This document shows positions 40,064 through 48,651 of a DNA stretch of 64,000 bases, piece after piece; the first letter of the stretch is position 1, and each line of letters begins with the position of its first letter. The DNA is from CADCVT01 sp036389155 (lineage in GTDB: Bacteria > Actinomycetota > Thermoleophilia > Solirubrobacterales > Solirubrobacteraceae). Below the pieces are notes generated by a model, which saw nothing but the letters and a program-made list of their open reading frames with translations, was not told the DNA's origin and searched no databases. The stretch spans positions 1 to 64,000 of the forward strand of contig DASVQN010000056.1 of NCBI GenBank assembly GCA_036389155.1, written 5' to 3'. A program made the position numbers and the translations under genes.

Positions 40064-42381
40064 GGGCCGAGCTCGACGAGCTGCTCCCAGCTCCCGCGGT
40101 TGATGAGGCCGATCTTCGGCGCCTGCGCCACGCCGAGCGGCGACGCCGTGATGAACGTCCGCGGCTCGCGCCAGCGCGCCGGGTCGGAGGAGCGGAACCG
40201 GGCCTGCAGCGCCTCCGCCGCGATGTCCGCCGCGTCGAGCAGCCCGCGGTCGCTCAGCGTGCGCAGCGCGTACGTCTCGCCGAGCGTCGCCTCGACGAAG
40301 CCCTTGTCGCCCGGCCTGCCGACAAGCCCACGCGCGCCGCTCGGGACCCGCGGCATGACCAGCTCCTGGGCGGCCGCCTTGAACGCGCGCCACGTCGCGA
40401 CGCCCGGCTCGACCGTCCCGTCGTCGGCGGTCCGCGTGTAGTTGCCGTCCCAGGCCAGGAGCGTCTCGATGACGTCCTTGCCCGGCGAGGTCGCCCGGGC
40501 CGCCACGCGCCGCAGCGCCGGCTCGGCCGCCGAGTACTGCGTCGCCGTGCGGCCCGAGACGCGGATGATCCCGGCGGTCGCGCGGTCGTAGTCCGGCGCA
40601 ACGGCCGCTCCCCCGATCAGGTTGGTCAGCATCCGCACGCGGTGGAACGGGCCGTTGAGCTGCTCGCGGGCCTGGTTGTCGCCGCTCGTGAAGTCGGCGG
40701 ACGGCGCGTTGTTCCAGTTGACGAGCCAGTTGCGGCCGGTCGGGTTGATGACGCTCGGCAGGTCGCGCCGCGACAGCAGCCCGCGCCACTCGGCCTCGCC
40801 CGTCCCGGGGTAGGGCAGGCGCTCGTCGAAGGTCCGCGGCCGCAGCGGGTAGTTGCCCGGGTGCCAGAAGCCGATGTTGCCCTGGTCGTCGGCGGCGAGG
40901 ATGTTCTCCGTCCAGGTCATCATCCGCGCGGCGCGGTCGACGTCCTGCAGGTCCTTCGCGCGGTTCAGCGCGTCGATGCCGCTGACGCTCTCGACCTCCC
41001 GGTCCCAGATGGCATAGCGCCGCGCGTAGGCGACGCGGCCGGCGCGCGCCTGCACCGGGCCGTGGACGGTGCGGCAGATCCGCTCGCGCCTCGGCGCGTC
41101 GCCGCCGCGGAACTCGAAGGTCTCGGTGCGGCAGCTCATCCGCCGCCAGCGGCCGCGGAAGCGGTACTGCGTCGACCCGGGCGCGCGGAGCTTCTCCGCG
41201 TACAGGTCGTCGTCGTCGGAGAGCGCGCTCGTGAAGCCCCACGCGACGTGGCCGTTGTGGCCGATGGCCAGCGCCGGGACGCCCGGCGGGACGACGCCGC
41301 GGACGTCCAGCCCGGGCGCGTGCAGCTCGAGCTCGTGCAGCCGCTGCGGCGCGTTGTAGCCGAGCTGCGGGCCGCTGACGAGGAAGGTGTGCCTGTCGCT
41401 CTCGCGGCGGATCGCCCACATGAACGAGCCCTGCCCGCCGAGGACCTTGCGCGCCTCCTCGCGCGGCATGCCGGTCTCGACGACCGCCGCGCCGGCCTTC
41501 TTCGGCAGCGGCATCGCGCGGACGGCGAGCAGCGAGCGGACGAACCCGGCGCGCTCCTGCGCGAGGGTGCGGCCCGGCTGCGACGGCCAGCGCCCGTCGG
41601 CGGTGGGGATCGTCGTGACCTGGCCCGGCACCCGCAGCGGCAGGATCTTGTCGAAGCGCCGCGCGCCGAGCGCGCGCAGCGCCTCGAGGTTGCCGAGCTC
41701 GTTGCCGTCGTCGCTCGGCACGGTCCGCAGCAGCAGCACGCCGATGCGGGCGGAGTCGAGGACGGTCCACGGGCGCAGCGGCACGTTCAGCGCGGCGAAC
41801 TCGGCCGGGAGGTCGGCGGGGTTGGCCCGGATGTGGTCCATCCACGCGTTGACGCCCTCGGCGTACGCGGGGAAGCGCGGCTTGACCGCGGCCGGCAGGC
41901 GGTCGAGCTGGCGGCGCAGCTCCGCGTCGGTGTAGTAGTCGCGGCGCGCGACGAAGTCGTCGCCGAGCGAGTCCTTGCCGAGCAGCTCGGCGAGCCGGCC
42001 GGCGGCGGCGCGCCGGAAGAGCTCGATCTGCGCCAGGCGGTCCTGGGCCGTGACGTAGCCCGCGGCCCACCACAGGTCGGCCTCCGTCGCGGCGGTGATG
42101 GCCGGGACGCCGTACGCGTCGCGCGCAATCCGCACGCCCGGCCGCGGCTCCTCGACCGACTCGGCCGGCTGGCCGAACGTCGCCGGCTTGAACGTGAAGT
42201 CGGTGAGCAGCGAGACCTGGTCGTACAGGTGCGGCGAGCCGCTGCCCGTCGCGATCCCGTCGCGGGAGACGAACCCGCTCTCGCCCGGGGGCAGCACGGA
42301 GTCGGAGCGGACGACGCTCGCGGCGGCGCTGGGCGCGGCGGCGAGGAGGAGCAGGGTGACGGCGAGGCAGACCCGGGACAT
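40060..42381 (-). CDS. Secreted penicillin acylase family Ntn-hydrolase
   Basis: 773 residues from ATG 42381, where a signal peptide begins (SRVCLAVTLLLLAAAPSAAA); GGGAGGT lies about 10 nt upstream. The precursor should self-cleave before Ser319 in GGQG-SFMWAI, which becomes the N-terminal nucleophile of the beta chain; NHNGHVAWGFTSAL-like oxyanion residues (IGHNGHVAWGF) and NWNNAP follow. The family hydrolyses amides such as penicillins, acyl-homoserine lactones or cyclic lipopeptides outside the cytoplasm; the substrate is unknown here. First gene of the operon with the acyl-CoA dehydrogenase and cupin. Confidence 0.92.
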   Translation of the reverse strand: MSRVCLAVTLLLLAAAPSAAASVVRSDSVLPPGESGFVSRDGIATGSGSPHLYDQVSLLTDFTFKPATFGQPAESVEEPRPGVRIARDAYGVPAITAATEADLWWAAGYVTAQDRLAQIELFRRAAAGRLAELLGKDSLGDDFVARRDYYTDAELRRQLDRLPAAVKPRFPAYAEGVNAWMDHIRANPADLPAEFAALNVPLRPWTVLDSARIGVLLLRTVPSDDGNELGNLEALRALGARRFDKILPLRVPGQVTTIPTADGRWPSQPGRTLAQERAGFVRSLLAVRAMPLPKKAGAAVVETGMPREEARKVLGGQGSFMWAIRRESDRHTFLVSGPQLGYNAPQRLHELELHAPGLDVRGVVPPGVPALAIGHNGHVAWGFTSALSDDDDLYAEKLRAPGSTQYRFRGRWRRMSCRTETFEFRGGDAPRRERICRTVHGPVQARAGRVAYARRYAIWDREVESVSGIDALNRAKDLQDVDRAARMMTWTENILAADDQGNIGFWHPGNYPLRPRTFDERLPYPGTGEAEWRGLLSRRDLPSVINPTGRNWLVNWNNAPSADFTSGDNQAREQLNGPFHRVRMLTNLIGGAAVAPDYDRATAGIIRVSGRTATQYSAAEPALRRVAARATSPGKDVIETLLAWDGNYTRTADDGTVEPGVATWRAFKAAAQELVMPRVPSGARGLVGRPGDKGFVEATLGETYALRTLSDRGLLDAADIAAEALQARFRSSDPARWREPRTFITASPLGVAQAPKIGLINRGSWEQLVELGP

Positions 42382-42466
42382 GGCGCGGAAAGGTACCTCC
42401 CAACCTGTGCCGAGGCGGCGCGTTGGTGCTTTCTGAACGGGCACTCAACAGAGGGAGAAGAGAGCC

Positions 42467-42847
42467 ATGGACGCAGGAGTCATCGTCGCCATCGTCATCG
42501 CGGCCATCGTGCTGATCGCGCTCGTCGCGCTGATCGGCCGTCGCCAGCGCGACAGGAAGCTGGAGGAGCGCCGCGTCGAGGCGCGCAGCCATCGCGAGGA
42601 GGCCCGCGTCCGCGGCGCCCGCGCGACCCGCGCCGAGGCCGAGGCCGAGGAGCGCGCCGCGCGCGCCAAGCGCGAGCAGGCGCTGGCCGAGGAGCAGGCC
42701 GCGACCGCCCAGCGGGAGCGTCGCTTCGCGCGCTCGAAGGAGCAGCGCGCCGCAGAGCTCGATCCGGACGGCACGGATCGCACGGACGACCGGTCCGGCA
42801 ACCGGACGTCCGAGCGCACGGACCGCACGGCGGAGACCCGCCGGTAG
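42467..42847 (+). CDS. Small membrane-anchored coiled-coil protein
   Basis: 126 residues, with an AGGGAGAAG ribosome binding site. One N-terminal transmembrane helix (about 5-24, VIVAIVIAAIVLIALVAL) is followed by a long Ala/Arg/Glu-rich coiled coil (about 28-95) and a polar Thr/Asp/Arg tail. No catalytic motif. Function unknown; such proteins resemble membrane-tethered structural or stress proteins. Confidence 0.75.
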   Translation: MDAGVIVAIVIAAIVLIALVALIGRRQRDRKLEERRVEARSHREEARVRGARATRAEAEAEERAARAKREQALAEEQAATAQRERRFARSKEQRAAELDPDGTDRTDDRSGNRTSERTDRTAETRR

Positions 42848-42906
42848 GGAGGCGCCACGGCCGGGTGGCGGCGGGCTCATTCCCCCCGAGCCACCGCCCC
42901 CGGCCC

Positions 42907-42928
42907 GCCGCCTCGCAGACGAGGCGGC
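42907..42928. terminator. Perfect 9-bp hairpin between convergent genes
   Basis: GCCGCCTCG-CAGA-CGAGGCGGC, a 9-bp GC stem with a tetraloop, directly next to the cupredoxin stop codon (42929) and downstream of the coiled-coil gene (ends 42847). No U-run follows on either strand, as is usual in high-GC actinobacteria. Probably a bidirectional terminator or message-stabilising structure. Confidence 0.55.
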
Positions 42929-43357
42929 CTACTTGACCGTCAGCGTCCCCTCCATCCCCTCGGAGCGATGGTCGCCGACCGGGCAGTACCACTCGTACTT
43001 GCCGGGCTTGAGGTTCGCCTGAAGCTCCGCGGTGTCGCCGCCCTGGAGGACGTCGGTCTCCTCCTCGACGCCGTTGCCCTCGATCTCGAGCGCGTGCGGC
43101 ACCTGACCGCCGTTGGTGACCTCGAAGCTCACGCTCCCGGCCTTGACCGACGGGTTCGACGGGTCGATCTTGAACTCCGTCAGGCTGACCTTGGTCCCGC
43201 CGCCGGGGCCGTTGGCGCCGGCGTCGCCTGCGTCGGACTCGCCGGGGCTGACGGCGCCCGTGCTCGGCGTCGTGCTGCCGGTCTCCTCGTTGTCGTCGCC
43301 GCAGCCGGCCGCGACGAGCAGCCCTGCAGCGAGCAGTATCGCGATGGTTCGTCTCAT
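42929..43357 (-). CDS. Cupredoxin-like lipoprotein
   Basis: 142 residues. Lipobox LVAAGC (Cys19) after a hydrophobic signal, then an acidic Ser/Thr/Gly linker (about 20-52), then a cupredoxin domain (about 55-142). Type-1 copper ligands are all present: His in VPHALEIEG, and Cys, His and Met in WYCPVGDHRSEGM. It is probably a membrane-anchored extracytoplasmic electron carrier or copper-binding protein. Confidence 0.88.
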   Translation of the reverse strand: MRRTIAILLAAGLLVAAGCGDDNEETGSTTPSTGAVSPGESDAGDAGANGPGGGTKVSLTEFKIDPSNPSVKAGSVSFEVTNGGQVPHALEIEGNGVEEETDVLQGGDTAELQANLKPGKYEWYCPVGDHRSEGMEGTLTVK

Positions 43358-43408
43358 GCAGGGGGCTACGCCGGATGGCCCTTGACGGTTCGTGAGAGGA
43401 TCGCCCGC

Positions 43409-44683
43409 ATGTCCCGGAGCCTCCTCGCCGCGCTGATCCTCACCCTGTCCATCGCCGCACCGGCCGCCGCCCAGGGCGAGAACCCGTGGCTCGCCGAGCG
43501 GGTCATGAACTTCGCCCACCAGGGCGGCGAGGACGAGTACCCGAGCAACACCACGTACGCGTTCGAGAGCGCGCTCGACATCGGCGCCGACTGGCTCGAG
43601 ATCGACGTGAACCTGACACAAGACGGGCGGATCGTCGTCATGCACGACACGACGCTGGACCGCACGACGAACGGGACGGGCCCGGTCATCGACCACACGC
43701 TCGCCGAGATCCAGCAGCTCGACGCCGCGTACTGGTTCGTGCCGGACGCCGGCGCCCGCCGCGTGGCCGACCGCCGGCCGGGTGACACCTATCCGCTGCG
43801 CGGCATCCGCACGCTGGCCAAGAAGGCGCCGAAGGGCTTCGGCCCCGACGACTTCCGCGTCCCGAGCCTCGAGGACGTGCTCGACCGCTACCCGAAGGTC
43901 GCCACGAACATCGAGATCAAGGGCGAGACGGAGGAGATCCAGATGCGGACGGCCGACGTCCTCGCCCCGATCGTCAAGGCCACCGGGCGCAGCGACATCA
44001 TCGTCGTCTCCTTCAACCAGAACGTCGTCGACCACTTCCACCAGATCGCGCCCGACGTGCCCCTCGCGCCGGGCGTCGGCGGCGGGGCGAAGTTCCTGCT
44101 GCAGAACGAGTCGCCGGGCGAGGGCGTGGTCGCGTTCCAGATCCCGATCACGTTCGACCTCGGCGGGCAGAAGCTCGTCGTCGCGACGCCGGAGAACGTC
44201 AAGCGCGCGCACGAGGCCGGCTACGCCGTCCACGTCTGGCTGAGCAACGACACCGAGGACGTCGCGACGTACCGCAGGCTGCTGAACATGTGCGTCGACG
44301 CGGTCATGGCGGCCAAGCCGAAGCTGTTCGAGAGCGAGCTGCGGCGCCTGAAGGGCCAGGACCCGTGCGGGACGCGCGTGGCCAAGGGCACCGCGACGGC
44401 GAAGCGCGGGCGCGTGAAGCTCGCGCTCAAGCGCAAGGGCCTGAGCAAGGAGCGGCGGACGGGCAGCGTCGTCCTCTACGGCATCGGCCGCGGCGGGCGG
44501 ACCGGCGCGGTCATGGGGCGCGGCACGTTCACGCTCGGCTCTGGCAAGGACAAGACGACGTCGAATGTCCGCCTGAACCGGTCGGGCCGCAGCGCGGTGG
44601 CGGACAGCGGGCGCTTCGTCATGCGGGCGATCGTGAGCGAGCGCCTGGTGTCGGTCAGCGTGCGCGACATCGGGGTGCGCTAG
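43409..44683 (+). CDS. Secreted glycerophosphodiester phosphodiesterase-like protein
   Basis: 424 residues from ATG 43409 with GAGAGGA upstream. Signal peptide 1-21 (ending APAAAQ). GDPD barrel (about 28-325): NFAHQGGEDEYPSNTTYAF, GADWLEIDVNLTQDGRIVVMHD, LDRTTNGTG, NIEIKGE, VVSFNQ. The Glu and Asp of LEIDV and His of VVMHD are kept, but two usually invariant pairs differ: HR is HQ, and PEN is PSN. Catalysis on glycerophosphodiesters is therefore less certain. A C-terminal basic beta module (about 330-424) is fused. Calcium-dependent hydrolysis of lipid or teichoic-acid headgroups would be the default role. Confidence 0.88.
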   Translation: MSRSLLAALILTLSIAAPAAAQGENPWLAERVMNFAHQGGEDEYPSNTTYAFESALDIGADWLEIDVNLTQDGRIVVMHDTTLDRTTNGTGPVIDHTLAEIQQLDAAYWFVPDAGARRVADRRPGDTYPLRGIRTLAKKAPKGFGPDDFRVPSLEDVLDRYPKVATNIEIKGETEEIQMRTADVLAPIVKATGRSDIIVVSFNQNVVDHFHQIAPDVPLAPGVGGGAKFLLQNESPGEGVVAFQIPITFDLGGQKLVVATPENVKRAHEAGYAVHVWLSNDTEDVATYRRLLNMCVDAVMAAKPKLFESELRRLKGQDPCGTRVAKGTATAKRGRVKLALKRKGLSKERRTGSVVLYGIGRGGRTGAVMGRGTFTLGSGKDKTTSNVRLNRSGRSAVADSGRFVMRAIVSERLVSVSVRDIGVR

Positions 44684-44724
44684 AACCGGCGCATCGCTCG
44701 GCCGGCCGGAGGAAGCTTCGGCGC

Positions 44725-46509
44725 ATGCCCACCCGCGCGCGCGCACTCATCGCCGCGGCGCTCGTGGCCGCCGGGGTCCTCCCGGCGACGGCGACCGCCG
44801 CCCCCCTCGGCTTCGGCCAGCCGCAGTACATCGACATGAACCTCGCCGGCGGCGAACCGCTCGTGATGGCCGACCCCGTCCACCACACGCTGCTCTACAC
44901 CTCCCACGAGGGCACGACCCACATCTACCGGCCGGGCCTGGCGTCGGCGACGACGTTCGACTTCGCGAGCGGCTACCGCAACCAGGTGAACATGTGGACG
45001 TCGAAGGACGACGGCAAGACGTGGCAGCGCGTCGACTTCGCGGCCGGCTTCCCGACCAACCCCGCGCAGAACCAGGGCTTCAGCGACCCCGACCTGTCGC
45101 AGGACGCCGCGGGCCGCATCTACAACACCGGCATCGACCTGGCCAACGACGCGCTGTTCTCCTCCAACGACGGCGGCTTCACGTGGGACCGCGGCACGCT
45201 CCAGTGCCACGACGGCGACCGCCCGTGGCTGGCCGGCGCGCACAAGGACGAGGTGTTCCTCGCCACCAACACGGCGGAGGACAACGTCTCGCAGCGGATC
45301 TTCCGCTCGACCGACGGCGGCCAGACGTGCTCGACCGACGGGCTGCAGGCGTTCGGGGAGACCGACGACGGCACCGCGTGGGCGGGCAACGGCAAGCTGT
45401 TCTACGACGCGCGGCGCGACTCGCTCGTCATCCCCATCACGTACGACCCGAACAGCCCGAAGGCGCTCGGCGTGGCGACGTGGAAGCGCGGCGATGCGGC
45501 GGTCACGCCGCACAAGGTGATCGACGTCAAGCCGTACGCGCACTGGCCGTCGATCGTCCTCGACGACGCGGGCGGCCTGTACATGGTGTGGGACGACGAC
45601 GCGCGCGTGAAGGACACCGCCGGCGGGTGCGACGACAACGAGACGCCGGCGCCGAACGCGGTCTCGTACGTCTACTCCAGCGACTTCGGCGAGCACTGGA
45701 GCGAGCCGGTGCGGATCGCCGCGCCGAGCGACCGCCGCGTCTTCTGGCCGTGGGTCGCCGCCGGGGACAAGGGCAAGATCAGCGTCGTCTGGTACGAGAC
45801 CGACAAGGTCGTCGACCTCGCCTGCACCAAGGCGTCGATCACGGTCCACGCGGCGACGATCCTCGGCGCGGACACCGCGAGCCCGCAGATCGAGACGGTC
45901 GACCCGCTCGGCCGCCCGGTCGCCGACAGCGACATCTGCCAGTCCGGCACGACGTGCGTGGCGACGGGGGAGGACCGCCGCCTCGGCGACTTCTTCACCA
46001 ACGCGATCGACGAGCAGGGGTGCGTGATGATCGCCACGGCGGACGCGAGCACGAAGGACCCGGTGACCGGGGGCGAGCGCCTGTTCGCGCTGCCGCTGCT
46101 CGTGCGGCAGAACAGCGGCCCGGCGCTACGCGGCGGCGGGGACTGCTCCGGCGAGTCGGCGAGCCTCGGCCTGCCGCCGTCGAACGTCGACACGCCGCAG
46201 CCGGCGACCGGCAGGCGGCGCTGCGTCAGCCGCCGCAACTTCCGGATCCGCCTGCGCAACCCGAAGGGCGACAAGCTCAAGCGCGCGACCGTCTACGTCA
46301 ACGGCAAGCGGGTGAAGGTCGTCAAGGGCAAGCGCCTGCGCGCCCGGGTCGACCTGCGCGGCCTGCCGAAGGGGCGCATCACGGTGAAGATCGAGGGCGT
46401 CACCCGCAAGGGCGTGCGCGTGCGGTCGCTGCGCCGGTACCGGACGTGCGCGACCAAGCGCGGGCCGATCACCACGCCGCCGCGGCCGAAGCCGGTCCGG
46501 CGCGGCTAG
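44725..46509 (+). CDS. Secreted Asp-box (BNR/sialidase-like) propeller protein
   Basis: 594 residues from ATG 44725, GGAGGAAG about 10 nt upstream. Signal peptide 1-23. The propeller (about 25-470) has Asp-boxes SKDDGKTW, SNDGGFTW, STDGGQTC and SSDFGEHW. The sialidase arginine triad and FRIP motif are not evident, so sialidase activity is doubtful. A Cys-flanked basic beta module (about 495-580, CVSRRNFRIRLRN to YRTC) ends the protein. It may bind carbohydrate or be structural. Convergent with the next gene, sharing CTAG 46506-46509. Confidence 0.82.
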   Translation: MPTRARALIAAALVAAGVLPATATAAPLGFGQPQYIDMNLAGGEPLVMADPVHHTLLYTSHEGTTHIYRPGLASATTFDFASGYRNQVNMWTSKDDGKTWQRVDFAAGFPTNPAQNQGFSDPDLSQDAAGRIYNTGIDLANDALFSSNDGGFTWDRGTLQCHDGDRPWLAGAHKDEVFLATNTAEDNVSQRIFRSTDGGQTCSTDGLQAFGETDDGTAWAGNGKLFYDARRDSLVIPITYDPNSPKALGVATWKRGDAAVTPHKVIDVKPYAHWPSIVLDDAGGLYMVWDDDARVKDTAGGCDDNETPAPNAVSYVYSSDFGEHWSEPVRIAAPSDRRVFWPWVAAGDKGKISVVWYETDKVVDLACTKASITVHAATILGADTASPQIETVDPLGRPVADSDICQSGTTCVATGEDRRLGDFFTNAIDEQGCVMIATADASTKDPVTGGERLFALPLLVRQNSGPALRGGGDCSGESASLGLPPSNVDTPQPATGRRRCVSRRNFRIRLRNPKGDKLKRATVYVNGKRVKVVKGKRLRARVDLRGLPKGRITVKIEGVTRKGVRVRSLRRYRTCATKRGPITTPPRPKPVRRG

Positions 46510-47405
46510 GCGGGCGCGGGGTCGTCGTCGGCCGTCGGCTCGTCGTCGCCGAAGAGCAGCTCCTCGACGCGCGTCTCGACGGCGACCCGGCTGATGTCGA
46601 ACCCGGCCAGCCCCAGCGGCATGGTCACGCCCTCCGGCACGCTGTCGACCGGCTGCCAGAGCATCCACTGGTCCTCGACCGGGTCGTACCAGGTGAGCGG
46701 CGGCGTGTCGGGGGGCAGGCGCGCCTCGCGGAACATCGCCGCCACGCACGCAGGGCAGCCCTCGGCCGCCGCGAGCTCGACGATCCGCTTGGCCTGGCCG
46801 GTCGCCGCGGCCGCCTCGAGCCGGCTGCCCTCGCGCAGCGGCAGCTCGCAGCCGCCGCACTCCTCGCATGGCAGCCACATCGCCCACATGTCGGCGATGT
46901 GGAAGATCGACGGCATCTGGGTGTCGAGCAGCTCCGGCCCGGGCACGACGCGGACCGCGGGGCCGTCGGTCGTCAGCGACGCGGCGGCGGCAGCAGCCTC
47001 CGGGACCGACCAGTAGTCCTTGACGTCGAGCGGGAGCATCAGCTTCGTGCCGTCCGGCATCTGGCCGTCCATCATCCAGTCGTCGGCCTCGGGGTCCCAC
47101 CACATCGTGGCCTCGGCGTCGTCGCGCGCGAAGCGGCGCTTGCGCGCGTCGCAGCGCAGGCAGCCGTGGTGGTGCACGCGCGCGAGGAACGACTGCGCGC
47201 GGACCGCCGCGTCCATCCAGTCCTCGCGGGCCTCGACGTGCAGGCGCAGCGCGTAGCCGCCGCACTCGGCGCAGGCCGCCCACAGCGACCAGTCCTTGGA
47301 TCCACCGGCGAGGAAGATGGCGTCGGGCGTCTCGGGCGCGCCGGCGTCCTCCGTCGGCACGATCGACAGCGGCGTCTGGGCCAGCGGGTCTTCCATCTCG
47401 GCCAT
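46506..47405 (-). CDS. Unknown protein with two tandem CxxC (zinc-ribbon-like) domains
   Basis: 299 residues from ATG 47405. Two copies of a domain of about 90 residues are visible: the first (about 38-125) with WAACAECGGYALRLH, CLRCDARKR, MWWDPEADDWMM and GTKLMLPLD; the second (about 175-275) with WLPCEECGGCELPL, CPACVAAMF, TWYDPVEDQWML and GVTMPLGL. Each has two CxxC pairs, enough for one zinc. There is no signal peptide or DNA-binding motif. I do not recognise the family. Upstream ribosome binding site is weak (GAGGGG at distance). Confidence 0.75.
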   Translation of the reverse strand: MAEMEDPLAQTPLSIVPTEDAGAPETPDAIFLAGGSKDWSLWAACAECGGYALRLHVEAREDWMDAAVRAQSFLARVHHHGCLRCDARKRRFARDDAEATMWWDPEADDWMMDGQMPDGTKLMLPLDVKDYWSVPEAAAAAASLTTDGPAVRVVPGPELLDTQMPSIFHIADMWAMWLPCEECGGCELPLREGSRLEAAAATGQAKRIVELAAAEGCPACVAAMFREARLPPDTPPLTWYDPVEDQWMLWQPVDSVPEGVTMPLGLAGFDISRVAVETRVEELLFGDDEPTADDDPAPA

Positions 47406-47520
47406 CCGAGTCGGGTTCCCCTCGGTGGAAGGTCCGGAAACGGGCGTGCTGGCGATCGGCGGATGGCCGCTGCCTGACGTCGCCCCTCAATCGGGCGCGG
47501 CGGCGGTCGATCACCCGAAT

Positions 47521-48594
47521 GTGCCGATCCTCGCAAGGCTCCGCCTGGCGTTCGCGTACGACGCCGACCCCTACGCCGGCGCGGACCCGCCCACCGCTCG
47601 CCGCCTCGGCGCGCTGCTCTGGCTGATCGCCAGCGGCCTCGGCGCGCTCCTGCTCCCGCTCTCCCCGCCGGACGCGGCCATCGGCGGCGCCGGCTGGGTC
47701 GTCGCCGCCCTCGTGATCGCCGCCGGCATCGGCTGCGCCCGACACATGGCGCGCCACGAGATCAGCTGGGACATGCTGCTCGCCACGAGCTACATCGGCG
47801 TGGCCCAGGTCGCGCTCATGCAGTGGCTCGCCGGCGGCTACGGCGTCCCCTACGCCGAGCTCTTCCTGATCGTCGCGCTGTACGCCGGCGCGCTGCACCC
47901 GCCGCGCCGCCTCGTCGGCGTGCTCGCCGCGGTCGTCGCCGCGTCCGTCGCTCCCCTCTTCTACGACCACGCCGGCGCCGAGGCGATCAGCCAGACCGGC
48001 GTGCGCCTCATGCTGCTCTGCGCGCTCGCGTTCCTGGCCGCCACGCTGATGCGGGCGGTCCGCGCCCAGCGGCTCGGCCTGCGCGACCAGTCGGTCCAGG
48101 CCGAGCGCCTGGCGCGGCAGGACGAGCTGACGGGCCTGCCCAACCGGCGCGGCTTCCGCGAGACGCTCGCGGCCGAGATCGCGCGCGTGCGCCGCTCCGG
48201 CGCGCCGCTGTCGGTCGTCGTGGCCGACCTCGACGACTTCAAGGGCATCAACGACGCGTACGGCCACCCCGCCGGCGACACGTGCCTCGTGGTGGTGGCG
48301 GGCGCGCTGCGCGCCACGCTGCGCCAGTACGACTCCTGCTTCCGCTGGGGCGGCGACGAGTTCACGCTCATCCTGCCGGAGACCAGCCTGGGCGACGCCG
48401 AGATCGTGTGCGATCGCGTCGCCAGCGCGGTGCTCGCGGGCTGCCGCGGGCCGGACGGCCAGCCGCTGCGCATCACGTGCGCGCCGGCGCAGCTCGACGA
48501 GGCGATGACCGGCGAGGACCTCGTCGCCGCCGCCGACCAGGCCCTGCTCGCGCGCAAGCGCCGCGGCGGCCTGCGCCTCGCGCAGACCGCGTAG
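47521..48594 (+). CDS. Membrane-bound diguanylate cyclase (GGDEF)
   Basis: 357 residues from GTG 47521. Five or six membrane helices (about 28-185) precede a GGDEF domain (about 200-350): LTGLPNRRGF, DLDDFKGINDAYGHPAGD, and RWGGDEFTLIL with intact active site; RQYD five residues before it is an intact RxxD inhibitory site. It should condense two GTP to cyclic-di-GMP at the membrane. The membrane part has no named sensory motif. It is the third cyclic-di-GMP gene in the window. Confidence 0.9.
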   Translation: MPILARLRLAFAYDADPYAGADPPTARRLGALLWLIASGLGALLLPLSPPDAAIGGAGWVVAALVIAAGIGCARHMARHEISWDMLLATSYIGVAQVALMQWLAGGYGVPYAELFLIVALYAGALHPPRRLVGVLAAVVAASVAPLFYDHAGAEAISQTGVRLMLLCALAFLAATLMRAVRAQRLGLRDQSVQAERLARQDELTGLPNRRGFRETLAAEIARVRRSGAPLSVVVADLDDFKGINDAYGHPAGDTCLVVVAGALRATLRQYDSCFRWGGDEFTLILPETSLGDAEIVCDRVASAVLAGCRGPDGQPLRITCAPAQLDEAMTGEDLVAAADQALLARKRRGGLRLAQTA

Positions 48595-48651
48595 CCCACC
48601 GTTCGCGCCGCCTCGCGATTGGCCGCCGCAGCCGCCGGGGAGTCCCTCGGC

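Noticed and set aside
42382..42444. Upstream start (42444) of the penicillin acylase
   Set aside because: It would put 21 charged and polar residues before the signal peptide; ATG 42381 begins the signal peptide and has a GGGAGGT site.
44725..46509. Calling the Asp-box propeller a sialidase
   Set aside because: Four Asp-boxes are present, but the FRIP motif, the catalytic Tyr/Glu pair and the Arg triad are not evident, so only the fold is claimed.
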